Shown: positions 1 to 9,531, counted from the first letter of the stretch. The stretch: DNA of 64,000 nt from Halospeciosus flavus (GCF_029814175.1 NZ_CP122312.1:1116001-1180000); one strand, 5' to 3'. The notes: generated by a model not told the origin, from the letters alone. A program made the numbers and translations.

Positions 1-143
1 CTTCGAAGTGCCGTGTTGAATAGCGGCCTCTGAGCGGAGAAAGGGCCATCCCGATTTTGGCGCATCTATGGAGACGGTCTCACAAGACCACTTAGGCCGA
101 GAGTTGCTACGGAAGCACCGCTATTCAACAGAGCACTTCGAAG
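1..143. mobile_element. MITE-like element with 26-bp imperfect terminal inverted repeats
   Basis: The first 26 bases (starting CTTCGAAGTGC) and bases 118-143 (ending GCACTTCGAAG) are inverted copies of each other with two mismatches. The 91 bases between them have no coding capacity. Size and shape fit a non-autonomous MITE. The family cannot be named, the outer boundary may lie before the window, and no target duplication can be checked on the left. Confidence 0.5.
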
Positions 144-177
144 CGGCGTCGGATGGGGCGGGAGTTGCTTCCCGAAA

Positions 178-282
178 GATGTGGCCGCCATCATCGGCGC
201 CACGAAGGACCAAGGTTACGAGCCGAGTCTCTTGAAGACCGCCGTCGAAGTGAACGACAAGCAACCCCAGCGGCTCTCGTGA
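178..282 (+). pseudogene. Short gene remnant downstream of the MITE-like element
   Basis: One frame reads DVAAIIGATKDQGYEPSLLK and then 14 more residues to a TGA stop. The composition is protein-like and acidic, unlike the Arg-rich shadow frames around it. There is no start codon upstream in this frame before the inverted repeat ends, so it looks like the 3' tail of a gene cut by the element at 1-143. The parent protein is not recognised. Confidence 0.25.
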
Positions 283-357
283 TCTCTCACGTCTCATTAG
301 GATTCACGGAGGATCTTGTGGATGTGCAGCACTTTCTACGACGTCGCGATTGCGAAG

Positions 358-918
358 TTAATTCCTAACCATTCCCAACGCTGCGCGCATAGTTACTTCC
401 GAGATCTGATACAGCTCGACGGCGGCGCGTCCGGCAAAGACGACGCCAACAATTGCGAGCAGACCCAGCGTCTGCAACCCGAGATCGGGCGATGAGTAAA
501 TCCGGACCACGCGTAGCCACGGCGCCGCGGGATCACCATAGCGCGGCGCCTGCGTAATCGGCCAGAGGAGATACCCCGGAAGGCCCGAAACACCTTGCTC
601 GAGCAATTGCTGATGGGCGTCGACGAGGGGGTGGGACAGTGCGGCTGTCAAGAAGGCGAGTGCCTCCAGTCGCCACTCGGAGGGCGTATAGACGTAGAGG
701 AAGAGCCCGACTACGCCGAGCACGAAGAGTGAATATGCGACCGAGCGGCCACTCGGGATCAACCCCATGTACGCGAGAGGTTTATCGATGAGGTCGGGAA
801 ACTGACTCCCCAGGAGGGCCGCGGCGGCGCCGCCGACAGTGAGCGATCGCCAATCCCTGGGGAGTTGGACACCCGCGTACGCGAGGAGTCCGATTGCGGC
901 ATGGGCGAGGGGGAGCAT
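358..918 (-). CDS. Membrane-bound metal-dependent hydrolase-like protein (YdjM/DUF457 type)
   Basis: Multi-pass membrane protein of about 186 residues. It opens MLPLAHAAIGLL and has SQFPDLIDKPL and LSHPLVDAHQQLL, the His/Asp signatures of the LexA-regulated YdjM-like integral membrane hydrolase family. At least four hydrophobic helices are visible. The frame is open upstream to a GTG at 960, but the ATG at 918 is preferred because relatives usually begin close to the first conserved His. The enzymatic substrate of this family is unknown, so the name is by family only. The gene stands alone, with repeat-rich spacer upstream. Confidence 0.7.
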   Translation of the reverse strand: MLPLAHAAIGLLAYAGVQLPRDWRSLTVGGAAAALLGSQFPDLIDKPLAYMGLIPSGRSVAYSLFVLGVVGLFLYVYTPSEWRLEALAFLTAALSHPLVDAHQQLLEQGVSGLPGYLLWPITQAPRYGDPAAPWLRVVRIYSSPDLGLQTLGLLAIVGVVFAGRAAVELYQISEVTMRAALGMVRN

Positions 919-1132
919 ATCCCGAATAACGTCCGGGGGATGGACAATGTCTGTGGCCACGCGGCCAACAGAAACAATACGGAGGGGTGTCGCGACGTCG
1001 CGACTCGTGGTCTCCCTTGACCAGATCTACTGACCTCTCGAAGACGATAGGCGGCGAACCCGACATAGGCAAAGCGTGAACACACGCTCGACGTCGACAC
1101 CACAGAGATCCGTCTGAGAGACGAGTAAACGA

Positions 1133-1154
1133 CCACGGGTCAGGTGACCCGTGG
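1133..1154. terminator. Perfect 8-bp stem hairpin
   Basis: CCACGGGT, a 6-base loop CAGGTG, then ACCCGTGG. It has no T-run, so it may equally be an IS-end relic rather than a terminator. Confidence 0.25.
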
Positions 1155-1205
1155 AACTCTCGCTGTTTTCTTCAGACAATCAGGAATCGTTCGATACGGC
1201 TCCCG

Positions 1206-1712
1206 ATCTCCATAGGTTGCCGCTTGCCAATCTACTGACTGTCCATCCTCGAGAGTACCAATAGCCCCTTCTCAGTCAGTCCATAGATTGCGTCGTGCCC
1301 CGAAAGAGATGTGCGAGAGCGCGGAATCAGGAGCGACATGGCTGGTCAGCACCCCACTTTCCGTGGATGGCTATGGACGCGACGTCGAACGGCCGATCTC
1401 GGGCGTGAGCTGCCGGGATACAGCGAGGCCCGAACGGTGGCGTCGTCGACTACTCCGTTCTCGAGACGCTCCATAGATTGCCCCGAATCGCACTACGGCA
1501 GCAATCTATGGAGATTTTTCGCCGGGTAACTGTCTACATCGAGAGTGGTTTGTGCCGACGGCGAATCCCCGTGTCTGCGTCGTTCGACGCCTCAAGACGG
1601 CGATCTCGGGGCTGTTTCGTGTGGCGTGAATCCATCGCGACGACCCGTTTGGGGGCGACATCGGCGACGTCACAGCGTTCCTTTCGGAGCGCTAAGCAAC
1701 CTATGGACTGAT
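1206..1712. repeat. Cluster of CTCCATAGRTTGC motifs in both orientations
   Basis: Copies on the plus strand sit at about 1208-1222 (CTCCATAGGTTGCCG), 1280-1291 (TCCATAGATTGC) and 1469-1481 (CTCCATAGATTGC). Inverted copies sit at 1371-1379 (partial), 1501-1513 (GCAATCTATGGAG, exact) and 1697-1709 (GCAACCTATGGAC). The pair at 1469 and 1501 forms a perfect 13-bp inverted repeat with a 19-bp gap. A related CATCTATGGAG lies at 63-73. The 930-bp spacer between the genes at 918 and 1849 contains no convincing ORF, so these are probably protein-binding sites. Their partner is unknown. Confidence 0.5.
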
Positions 1713-1848
1713 TGAGAAGCCACAAAACGGTTCATACGCTGCTCTCGACGGCGCGATTGCCGTCGTTCGATATATGGACGCGATGGTCGACGGCGCGATA
1801 TCCTGGCTGGGACAAACCATGCATTCTCTCTGCACAAGAAGGATGCTC

Positions 1849-2739
1849 TCACTCAGAACGCACGTATCGACCGAGCGTCACCCACGTGTACGTCGAAATG
1901 AATCCCATCGCGAAGCCAGCGAAGTGCAAATAGATATTGACGACGCTAGAGTGGTACACTGGATCAGCCGGGAATGCAGCCAAGACAAAGCCAGCCGAGA
2001 GAAGTATCCCGCCGGCGAGTAACTCGACGTAGCCAGGATGATCGAGGATCTGCTTCGAGCCAACGATCAAGAACTCGATCGACAGGAGAATCTCGATCCA
2101 GTAGAAGAGCGCGATGAGCGCCGACGCACCCAGAAAGACGAACCCGACTGTCGTCTCGGCATACATCGCACCGACGAACGTCGTGGTGGCGAAGAAGAAC
2201 CCGGGTGCGTTCTCTACATCGAAGCGATCGGTCACGTAGTTCCGGATATAGACCGAGATCTCGACGATGCCGTATCCAAGGAGAGCCATATTGAGTCCGG
2301 AGAACCCTAGGACGATTCCCGGAAGGTCGAGCACTAAGTCGAGATACGACAGTGGCACCGGGAAGACCAGAAGTATCCCCATCACGACTGTCTGGAAGCG
2401 CCTGCGGGTTCCGTTGATGACGGCCAGTAGATAGACGACACTCGCTAGCAAGAGATAGCCAGCAACGTTCGAGAGAAGGTGCAACCACGTCAGGTGAACG
2501 TAATTGGCCGAGAAGGCAGTACGGAGCGACGGCTGTGCTGGGTCAAAGACCAGCGTATAGCGCAGTGCCGTCGGCAACGAAAATACCCACACAAGGAGTA
2601 CCGCCGGTCCGATCAGCAAGACGAGGTCGACGGCACGAACCCGCTCCTGGATGGTCTCGCGGAACGGTGGTGGGATTGACCGTGAGTCAGCGAGAGCGCC
2701 CTCCCCCTGGGAATCACCCGCTCGATTTGGTCCGTTCAC
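1849..2739 (-). CDS. Rhomboid-family intramembrane protein
   Basis: About 296 residues with seven or more hydrophobic segments. HLTWLHLLSNVAGYLLL matches the rhomboid HxxxHLxxN helix, GFSGLNMALLGYG carries the GxSG active-site serine, and the late helix VNIYLHFAGFAMGF supplies the partner His. This arrangement predicts an active serine protease cleaving single-pass membrane substrates. The frame extends to a TTG at 2775, but a GTG at 2739 with GGAGGGG just upstream is a better start. Neighbours give no clue to a substrate. Confidence 0.75.
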   Translation of the reverse strand: MNGPNRAGDSQGEGALADSRSIPPPFRETIQERVRAVDLVLLIGPAVLLVWVFSLPTALRYTLVFDPAQPSLRTAFSANYVHLTWLHLLSNVAGYLLLASVVYLLAVINGTRRRFQTVVMGILLVFPVPLSYLDLVLDLPGIVLGFSGLNMALLGYGIVEISVYIRNYVTDRFDVENAPGFFFATTTFVGAMYAETTVGFVFLGASALIALFYWIEILLSIEFLIVGSKQILDHPGYVELLAGGILLSAGFVLAAFPADPVYHSSVVNIYLHFAGFAMGFISTYTWVTLGRYVRSE

Positions 2740-3187
2740 AGACAGTTCCCCTCCGTAGATGTACGCTTCCCGCAATGACTAGAGACAGCCCATACTGAAA
2801 GTAGCAAGCCATTCCTATCCCATGTTCGACACAAATGAATTTGTGTGGATAACTCCTGAAAAGAGAGGAGTGGCGTCGCCGTTTACGGTCGCTACCGACG
2901 TGACTGGGAAGGGACCGTTTCCGGTTAGGGCCCAGTCACAGTCGACGCCGCGGAGATCGAGATATCGACGTCGCCAACGGCTTCTCGCCCAGTCTCGCAC
3001 CAGCTACACCCACTCAACATTTCCTCGATGCGCCAGTAGGCACCACGCTCACCGAACCAAGGACGGAAGTTGCGCCCATCTGAGACCAAGGATATCGTGG
3101 ACCGAGACTCGGGCGACATGGAACGACCCAGTCAGAAGAACGGCTTCTGAGTCCTAGCCATTCTGTACTTGCCGCTTGATAAACAGA
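2740..3187. other. Spacer between rhomboid gene and ISH1-like element
   Basis: Short Arg/Ser-rich ORFs exist on both strands but none has haloarchaeal acidic composition. I see no gene here. The sequence may include decayed coding DNA removed when the neighbouring element rearranged. Confidence 0.4.
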
Positions 3188-4305
3188 TGCCTTGTTTTGC
3201 CACCGATTGATGGAAGTTTCAGACGCTCTCCCCGGAAGATTCCGTCAAGCTAACCAGGAATTGGACGCCGTCTGGCGATATGGTATCGCTCAGACGGCTT
3301 GCTTGGATGTGTCGAAACCTTGCCAAACAGCACGTTGACGATCCGGACGTACCCGCCGCGCCGGACGGCGCGGGCGGGTACGCCGAGTGGGTGCAGATCG
3401 CGTTGATTCTGTACCGTGTCGAACTGGAAAAGAGCCTCCGTGAATCCGAGGACTACCTCAACGAGATGCCCGGTGTTCTTGCCGTGTTTGGACTTGACGA
3501 AGCACCACACTACAGCTCGTTCTGCCGGTGGGAAAACGAGTATCGAATGCGTGAACTCCGCCGCCTGCTCCGCCGAAGCGCGGAGCAGGCGGGCTGGAGT
3601 GGCGAAGCCGCGATTGACGCGAGCGGCTTCCAGCGCGATCAAACCAGCTACCACTACCGCGACCGCGCGAATTACTCGTTCCAGTCGATGAAGACGACGA
3701 TCTTGATTGACGTGAACTCGCTGCGATCAAGGACGTTCACTACACGACGCAGAAGGCGTGGGACGGCCACATCGGGATGCAGGTCTTCCGCCGGAACGCG
3801 GAAGACCTGCGGGTGCTGTCTGCTGACGCGAACTACTCGTGGAGCGACCTCCGTGAGGAGTGTCGCTCCGAATCAACGCGACCGTTGATCAAGCACAGGA
3901 GCAAACACCGTTGCAGAAGGCTCACAACGCCCGGATGAACGAGGACTACAACCAACGCTGGATGAGTGAGACGGGCTTCTCGCAGTTGAAGGAAGACGAC
4001 GGCGAGAAGCTGCGCTCCCGGAGCTGGCACGGCCAGTTCCGGGAGCTGACTCGGAAGTGCATCATCCATAACCTGACGCAGGCGGCGAGTTAGGCTCGCC
4101 GCCTGCTCCCCTTCTCCGGACGTATCCGGGAGAGGCATCGCCGTCGTCACTCGAACAACGGAGCAAGGTGCCATAGTTTTGACTCATCAGCAACCGCCGT
4201 GAGTGACAGCTACTGCATCTTCTGAGGTCAAGAACCCGTCTCTGACGCTGTGAAACTACGAATAGTCTTCCCTACCCCGACGCTGTCTTGTGATTCAACG
4301 AGGCA
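3188..4305 (+). mobile_element. ISH1-like insertion sequence (IS5 family), decayed copy
   Basis: The 1118-bp element begins TGCCTTGTT and ends with the inverse of TGCCTCGTT. It is nearly identical to the 1120-bp element at 48094-49213, which fixes the ends. It differs from that copy by two single-base deletions in the transposase. The flanking octamers (TAAACAGA left, AGTCTGGA right) do not match, so the target duplication is gone. This indicates a deletion or rearrangement at one end after insertion. Confidence 0.85.
3280..4093 (+). pseudogene. Frameshifted ISH1-like transposase
   Basis: The intact homologue at 48306-49121 has 271 residues. This copy matches up to ILIDVNSL, then lost one base (CTGCGATC instead of CTAGCGATC, about 3721), reads out of frame, and lost a second base (CACAGGAGC instead of CACAGGGAGC, about 3898). 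The original C-terminus (HNARMNEDYNQRWMSETGFS to HNLTQAAS) is readable in another frame. DDE-type transposase of the IS5 family, presumably inactive. Confidence 0.85.
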
Positions 4306-4681
4306 AGTCTGGACCTCAGAGGTAACGCATACAGTCCCTGTCGACCCGGACAGCGGCGAGGTACTCACGGACCAACGCGCCGAGGACGACGACGTCGACC
4401 CGGACTTCGAGGACCGTGACTCCCTCATCGTGCACGTCGCCGACAACGGTCCGGGCATCCCCGACGACGAGAAAGAGGCAGTCCTCGAAAAGGGAGTCTC
4501 CGAACTAACCGAACCCGGGAACGGCTTCGGGTTGTACCTAGTGAAGGAGATGATGCACACCTACGGCGGGGCAGTCAACATTCGCGATAACGACGCGAGG
4601 GGCGAAGACACGGACACCGAGACCGACACTGAGACCGGAACAGTGTTCGATCTCGTGTTTGTCGAAGCCGCCACAGACTGA
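4306..4681 (+). pseudogene. C-terminal fragment of a sensor histidine kinase
   Basis: Only the end of the HATPase domain remains: HVADNGPGIPDDEKEAV is the G1 box and GFGLYLVKEMMHTYGG the G2 box, followed by a TDTETDTETG linker. The N-terminal sensor, the phospho-acceptor His helix and the N box are missing. The reading frame runs back into the right end of the ISH1-like element, so the upstream part was removed at that junction. The downstream HalX response regulator was probably its partner and now lacks a local kinase. Confidence 0.8.
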
Positions 4682-4732
4682 GTGGCCTGTGCTACCATGC
4701 CGCTTATTCGTATCACTCCATTAGCTAGTGTT

Positions 4733-5380
4733 ATGGACTTCCCCCGGTCTGGAGGTGGGGCATCTGGTGGGCCTCTCTCCGATGGTGGCGGTGGGTCTGC
4801 GGAGACGACGACGGATGGTGGGCACGTCCTCGTCGTCGACGACGATGAGGCGTTCGCCAATACGGTCAAACTGTGGCTCGAAGCAGCGTGGGACGTCACG
4901 CTCGCACACGATGGCGACGAGGCTGTCGAGCAGTATGGTCCGCATATCGACGTCGTGTTGCTTGATCGGCGAATGCCGACGATGGCGGGCGACGAGGCCC
5001 TCCCGAAGATTCGCGAGCAGGAAGGAGATGCATGCATCGCCATGATGACCGCCGTCGATCCGGAGTGGGACATCGTCGAGATGGACTTCGACATGTACCT
5101 CACAAAGCCGCTTGACCGCGAGGACCTCATCGACGCCGTCGAGGAATTATTTACCTGGACACGGTACGCCCGCGAAACGCGGGCGCTGTTCAAACTAAGC
5201 TCGAAAATCGGCACCCTCGAGAAGCGGTACTCGGAGGAGGAGCTTCAAGGCGATGAGCGCTACGAGAAACTCATCGCCGAGCGCGAGCGGATCCAGCAGA
5301 CCGCTCGAGAAGAGATGAATGAACTCTCCCCTCAAGAGTTGAAGGAGTTCATGCAACTGATCGACGACGCGGAGAGTTGA
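4733..5380 (+). CDS. HalX-domain response regulator
   Basis: Receiver domain at about residues 31-145: acidic pocket VVDDDEA, phospho-acceptor Asp at about 78 in VVLLDRRMP, and the conserved Lys in LTKPL. The C-terminal helical region (TRALFKLSSKIGTLEKRYSE to ELKEFMQLID) is the HalX domain typical of haloarchaeal receivers without a DNA-binding output. The first 30 residues are Gly/Ser-rich linker. The frame is open to a GTG at 4682 immediately after the kinase stop; the ATG at 4733 is the best internal start. It probably formed an operon with the truncated kinase upstream. Confidence 0.85.
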   Translation: MDFPRSGGGASGGPLSDGGGGSAETTTDGGHVLVVDDDEAFANTVKLWLEAAWDVTLAHDGDEAVEQYGPHIDVVLLDRRMPTMAGDEALPKIREQEGDACIAMMTAVDPEWDIVEMDFDMYLTKPLDREDLIDAVEELFTWTRYARETRALFKLSSKIGTLEKRYSEEELQGDERYEKLIAERERIQQTAREEMNELSPQELKEFMQLIDDAES

Positions 5381-5546
5381 GCGCGGCTCGCGAGACCACG
5401 AGTCGTCGTTTGTACCGTGGCTTCGTACCTGCTGAGGATGGAGACCGCAATGGCTGTCGAAGAAGCCGACCTTCAGGAGTGTGCTGCCAGCCACGTAGCG
5501 GAATCGTGAATGGTCCACCATCCCATCTCGGCTGAGACACCACCAA

Positions 5547-5909
5547 CTAGAAACCCGAGACAAGAACCCAGGCCAGACCGATCGCCGCGAGTGCCCCACC
5601 GAGATTCACGGAGGCGTAGAGTACCGACAGCGCTCGACGGCCCTCCTCCCACAGTTGCACAGTATCGACAGAGAAAGACGAGAACGTCGTGTACGACCCA
5701 CAGGCACCAGTCCCGACGGCGTAGAGGACGGCATCACCCACACCAAGGAACGTCACGAACCCGAGGATGAAACTCCCGATGACGTTCACCGTGAAGGTCC
5801 CTGCGGGAAACGCGGAGTCTCCGAGCCAAGCGTGAAGAAGCCGATTCGTCTCGTACCGCGAGAGCGCGCCGACGACTGCACCCGCGCCGACGAGATAGGC
5901 GGGCTCAAT
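5547..5909 (-). CDS. crcB: Fluoride channel subunit FluC/CrcB (second gene)
   Basis: About 120 residues with four membrane helices. GALSRYETNRLL, FTVNVIGSFILGF and TGACGSYTTFSSFS are the FluC fingerprints (Asn of the pore, Phe box, central Na+ site region). The long upstream frame is spurious. The GTG at 5909 follows GGAGGTGA by five bases and overlaps the stop of the upstream partner by four bases, giving translational coupling. FluC channels are dual-topology dimers, and in haloarchaea they are commonly two oppositely oriented genes, as here. Role: fluoride export across the membrane. Confidence 0.88.
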   Translation of the reverse strand: MEPAYLVGAGAVVGALSRYETNRLLHAWLGDSAFPAGTFTVNVIGSFILGFVTFLGVGDAVLYAVGTGACGSYTTFSSFSVDTVQLWEEGRRALSVLYASVNLGGALAAIGLAWVLVSGF

Positions 5910-6291
5910 CACTCGACTCACCTCCAAAGCGGGCGGCAAGCGACCGACCGAGCAAGACGGCGGCGAATCCGACGCCATAGTTCGCCACGACGTTAACGAC
6001 GCCGAGGACGGGCGACACTTGCAGAGTCTCGAGAGCGAACGTACTGTACGTCGTGAACGACGACAGAAAGCCCGTGCCCGCGAGCAGCGAGAAATCCTCC
6101 GAGAGGAAACCAACGAACTCGGATTCATAGACGAGGAAGCCGAGCGCGAAACATCCCACCACGTTCGCGATGAATGTCTCTCCGGGGACCGGGACGAGTA
6201 CCGCGAGCAAATGACGAAGGTTCGCACCTGCGAACGCACCGACCGCGATGAAGACCACGACCTGAAGCCGGTGCAAGTGTTCGCGATGCAT
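5905..6291 (-). CDS. crcB: Fluoride channel subunit FluC/CrcB (first gene)
   Basis: 128 residues with four membrane helices: GAFAGANLRHLL, FIANVVGCFALGFL and GTGFLSSFTTYSTFALE match FluC. First gene of the two-gene unit; the second starts inside its stop codon. I looked for a fluoride riboswitch in the 80 bp upstream and did not find its conserved core. Confidence 0.88.
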   Translation of the reverse strand: MHREHLHRLQVVVFIAVGAFAGANLRHLLAVLVPVPGETFIANVVGCFALGFLVYESEFVGFLSEDFSLLAGTGFLSSFTTYSTFALETLQVSPVLGVVNVVANYGVGFAAVLLGRSLAARFGGESSD

Positions 6292-6374
6292 TACTCACGC
6301 TCTCGACTTCGACGGTCAAGAAATTGTGGACCGTGGCGCTGACTGTCCAGCCAAGACCTGATTCACCAACTGAA

Positions 6375-7631
6375 TCAGTCAGGCGTGGCAGCCGTGCCGC
6401 GGTCGACACCGCCTGCGTTTTCGAGGTTGTCCGGGTCGACGTTGAAGTCGAAGACTTCCTGCGGAACGGAGACGGTCACGCAGGTGTTCGGAAGGTCGAC
6501 GACACCGGCGAGACGACTCTCGACCGGTGCCGTACTCAGGATGATGTACGCCTGTTCTTTCGTGTACCCGAAGTTGGTCAGGTAGTCGATGGCGTCGAGG
6601 CAGGCGCGACGCATCCCGATATTGGCGTTCTTGTAGTGTTGCTCGCCATCCTCCGTGACGGAATACCCCTCGAAAGTGATGAACTCGGAGAACTGCGGCT
6701 CGACGTTGCCGGGCTTGAAGATGGCGTGGTCGACGCCGAATTTCTCCATCCCGTTCTTGATGACGTCGACCTGCAGGTCGAGCCACCCGGGCATTTCGAT
6801 GGCGCCACAGAACGTAATCTCGCCGTCACCCTGCGAGAAGTGGAGGTCGCCCGTGATGATCTTTCCACCCTCGACGAAGACGGGCAGGTAGACACGCGAC
6901 CCACGACTGAGGTTCTTGATGTCACAGTTCCCGGCGTTCTCCCGCGGCGGGATCGTGCGGGCTGCTTTCTCGGCGGCCTCCTCGACGTCGTCTTCGTCCA
7001 TGTCGCCGAGAAGGACGTCGTTGGGCTCGGGTGGGAGTGCGAGTGGTGGTTCGTCCTTGCCGGTCTCGTGGTTGACTGCAGTCTTGGCGTCCGGGCCGCG
7101 TTCGATAAGCTCGCCTTCGCGTTCGTTCCACTCCTCGAGGAGCTCGTGAGACGGCGAAGTCCCGAGAATCCCCGGGTGTGAGAGTCCTGCGAAGTGGACG
7201 TCGGGTACGTGGCGTGAATGGGTATAGACGCCGTCGAACTCCCAGATCGCTTTCCGGGCGTTCGGGAACTTGTCTGTGAGGAAGCCACCCCCGTTCTCCT
7301 GGTCGAAGATGCCCGTGAACCCCCACTCGAGATCCGGGAACGGACCGAGGTCCAGGATATCGACGACGAGCAGGTCTCCGGGCTCGGCGCCTTCGACCTC
7401 GATGGGACCACTGAGGTGGTGGTTCGGGTCAAGCTCCATGTCCCGAATGTCGTTTGCACTGTCGTCGTTGTTCACCTGCCCCCCAGTCCAATCGAGCGTT
7501 TCAACCCGGAACTTCTCACCCGGCTCGACGGATGCTGCCGCTGGGACGTCCGGATGCCACCGGTTGACAACTGGATCCGGTTGCTCTTCCGGTGGTTTGT
7601 CGACGTCGACTTCGAAGATCGTCTCTGGCAT
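6375..7631 (-). CDS. fmdA: Formamidase/acetamidase family amidohydrolase (copy 1)
   Basis: 418 residues, the usual length of the FmdA/AmdA family that hydrolyses formamide or acetamide to ammonia and the acid. Family signatures are the conserved start with WHPDVPAAASVEPGE, the GPIEVEGAEPGDLLVVDI strand, LSHPGILGTSPSHELLEEWN, IPPRENAGNCDIKNLSRGSR, GDLHFSQGDGEITFCGAIEM and the C-terminal NFGYTKEQAYIIL. The start ATG at 7631 is preferred over the ORF limit at 7646. A TATA-like GATATTTAAC lies about 25 bp upstream, suggesting a leaderless transcript. A paralogue is encoded at 12527 with an AmiS-type channel gene between them. Confidence 0.92.
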   Translation of the reverse strand: MPETIFEVDVDKPPEEQPDPVVNRWHPDVPAAASVEPGEKFRVETLDWTGGQVNNDDSANDIRDMELDPNHHLSGPIEVEGAEPGDLLVVDILDLGPFPDLEWGFTGIFDQENGGGFLTDKFPNARKAIWEFDGVYTHSRHVPDVHFAGLSHPGILGTSPSHELLEEWNEREGELIERGPDAKTAVNHETGKDEPPLALPPEPNDVLLGDMDEDDVEEAAEKAARTIPPRENAGNCDIKNLSRGSRVYLPVFVEGGKIITGDLHFSQGDGEITFCGAIEMPGWLDLQVDVIKNGMEKFGVDHAIFKPGNVEPQFSEFITFEGYSVTEDGEQHYKNANIGMRRACLDAIDYLTNFGYTKEQAYIILSTAPVESRLAGVVDLPNTCVTVSVPQEVFDFNVDPDNLENAGGVDRGTAATPD

Positions 7632-7742
7632 GGTCCGTGGTAACAATCAGACTAATCAGTTAAATATCTATCCTGTATTTTCCACGTATTTAATAGGCGT
7701 AATATTGAGTGAGTGAACTCGTCAAAATTGTCGGTACACAGG

Positions 7743-9431
7743 TTAATGACCGACGGCCCAGGGGTAGCCGCCAGTGTCCTGGAGTCCACCGTGACCGTGG
7801 TCATGATCGTGGTCGTGGCCGTGGTCGTGATCCCCGCCAGTCTGCTCGGCCGCGATGATGTCGTCGACGCGGAGGATCATCGTCGCGCCTTCGAGTGCAT
7901 TCGTGAGTGCATAATGTTTCACCGCCAGTGGTTCGAGCACCGCTTCCGCGCGCATGTCGGCGACTGTCCCATTCACGACGTCGACGCCCGCGGTCGTCTC
8001 TCCACGGTGCTGATGAGTACGAAGCTCTGCGAGCGTGTCGATCGCGTCGAGCCCAGCACTGGTGGCGAGCGTCCGAGGGATCGCTTCGAGTGCCTCCGCG
8101 AACGATTCGACGGCGAGCTGTGATCGACCGCCGACCTGGGAGGCGAAGGTATCGAGGTGGTGGGCAAGCGCCATCTCGCTTGCTCCACCACCGGGAACAA
8201 CTGCTTTGTCCTGAAGGGCGAGTTGCGCGACGGAGAAACAGTCCTTGATCACGCGTTTCGTCTCCTCGGCGACGTGTTCGGTCCCACCACGAAGGAGAAG
8301 CGAGACGTGTGATCCGGGGACGTCCGTCGAGATAACGACGAGGTCGGTCGTGCCGACTGAACGCCGGTCGATACGCGGTGCTTGGCCGATGTCGGTCAGT
8401 GCCAGGTCGTCGACGTTGCGTTCGAGCACGGCGCCGGTCACGCTGGCGACCTTGTGCATCTCGTCCTGTCGCGTCCGCTCGATGGAAAGGATGCCCTCTC
8501 TGGCGAGACGCATTCGGATCTCGTCGTCGATACTTTTCTGGCAGAAGACGACGTCGACGCCGAGCTCGGAGAGCTGTTGGACCGCCTCGACACGGACAGA
8601 CTCCTCGTAGGACTGGAGGTCACGAAGCTGGGCTGCGTCACTAACAGACGTATGCGAGACGGCATCGGCTGAGTCAACAGTGAGCTCGGTATCCAGAAGC
8701 GCGACAGACGCGGATTCGTACGTGTCTGGAAGGTGAACGTCGAACGCCTCGATCGTCGTGGAGGAACTTCCGATGTCGATACTGAGTCCATCGAGCACCT
8801 CAGAGTCCCGGAGTGAGCCACCGGGAATCGATTGAAGCGTGATGTTGCGGACGTCGACCGAATCCCCTTCTGCGACGTCCGTGAGCGCGCTGACCGCCAG
8901 CGAGGAGAGATATCGTGCGGACTCGTCGTCCCACTTGCCCGTCACAGCCGTCTCGGCAACGCGTCGGAGTTCCGCTTCGTCTGTTGGGTCGACGTCGATC
9001 GATACCTTCCGGAGTTGATCGAGAGCTTCCTCGGCCGCGCGTCGATATCCCTCGATAATCGTCGTCGGATGGAGTCCCTCTTCGAGGAGGTTCTCGGCGG
9101 ATTCGAGTAACGCCCCGACGAGCGTGACTGTCGTCGTCGTCCCGTCGCCGACTGTCCCGTTCTGACTCCGTGCAGCCTCAGCGAGCATCTTCGCCGTCGG
9201 GTCATCCAGGTCCATCCGTTCGAGGATACTCGCACCGTCGTTCGTGACGACGACGGTCCCGTCGCTACCGACGACCATCTTGTCCATCCCGTTCGGACCG
9301 AGCGTCGTCCGAACTGCCTCGGCGAGGGATTTTGCTGCGGCGATGTTTGCCGCCCGCGCTGTCGCCCCTTCCGAGCGATCGACCTCGTGTGTGACCCAGA
9401 GATTGGAGCCGGGTGTGCGACGCTGCGTCAT
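7743..9431 (-). CDS. Group II chaperonin (thermosome) subunit with His/Asp-rich tail
   Basis: 562 residues. ATPase motifs are intact: [41 protein letters not shown] and [14 protein letters not shown]. The protein should fold client proteins in a double-ring complex. The usual Gly/Met-rich C-terminus is replaced by a tail of alternating His, Asp and Gly ([15 protein letters not shown]) after residue 530, which resembles the metal-binding tails of nickel or zinc chaperones. Start ATG at 9431 ([12 protein letters not shown]). It lies beside formamidase copy 1 on the same strand, about 110 bp upstream of that gene. Its divergence suggests a specialised rather than the housekeeping subunit. Confidence 0.92.
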   Translation of the reverse strand: MTQRRTPGSNLWVTHEVDRSEGATARAANIAAAKSLAEAVRTTLGPNGMDKMVVGSDGTVVVTNDGASILERMDLDDPTAKMLAEAARSQNGTVGDGTTTTVTLVGALLESAENLLEEGLHPTTIIEGYRRAAEEALDQLRKVSIDVDPTDEAELRRVAETAVTGKWDDESARYLSSLAVSALTDVAEGDSVDVRNITLQSIPGGSLRDSEVLDGLSIDIGSSSTTIEAFDVHLPDTYESASVALLDTELTVDSADAVSHTSVSDAAQLRDLQSYEESVRVEAVQQLSELGVDVVFCQKSIDDEIRMRLAREGILSIERTRQDEMHKVASVTGAVLERNVDDLALTDIGQAPRIDRRSVGTTDLVVISTDVPGSHVSLLLRGGTEHVAEETKRVIKDCFSVAQLALQDKAVVPGGGASEMALAHHLDTFASQVGGRSQLAVESFAEALEAIPRTLATSAGLDAIDTLAELRTHQHRGETTAGVDVVNGTVADMRAEAVLEPLAVKHYALTNALEGATMILRVDDIIAAEQTGGDHDHGHDHDHDHGHGGLQDTGGYPWAVGH

Positions 9432-9531
9432 GTCATCCCACACCAGTTACCTCCGCCCCTATAAGTCATTGTGTCGCTATATTGGTAACATGGGACAAGG
9501 CTAAGGTGGTCGATTCAGAACCCCGCTACCG

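Noticed and set aside
3353..3375. GC-rich hairpin CGCCGCGCCGGACGGCGCG considered as terminator
   Set aside because: It lies inside the transposase coding sequence and is present in both ISH1 copies, so it is coding sequence.
5918..6239. N-terminal extension of the second FluC gene
   Set aside because: Arg/Ser-rich shadow of the first FluC gene. A GTG with ribosome-binding site at 5909 is the real start.
6292..6374. Possible fluoride riboswitch upstream of the FluC genes
   Set aside because: The conserved riboswitch core could not be found in this short spacer.
6324..7181. 285-aa ORF on the plus strand
   Set aside because: Antisense shadow of the formamidase gene, whose protein has clear family motifs.
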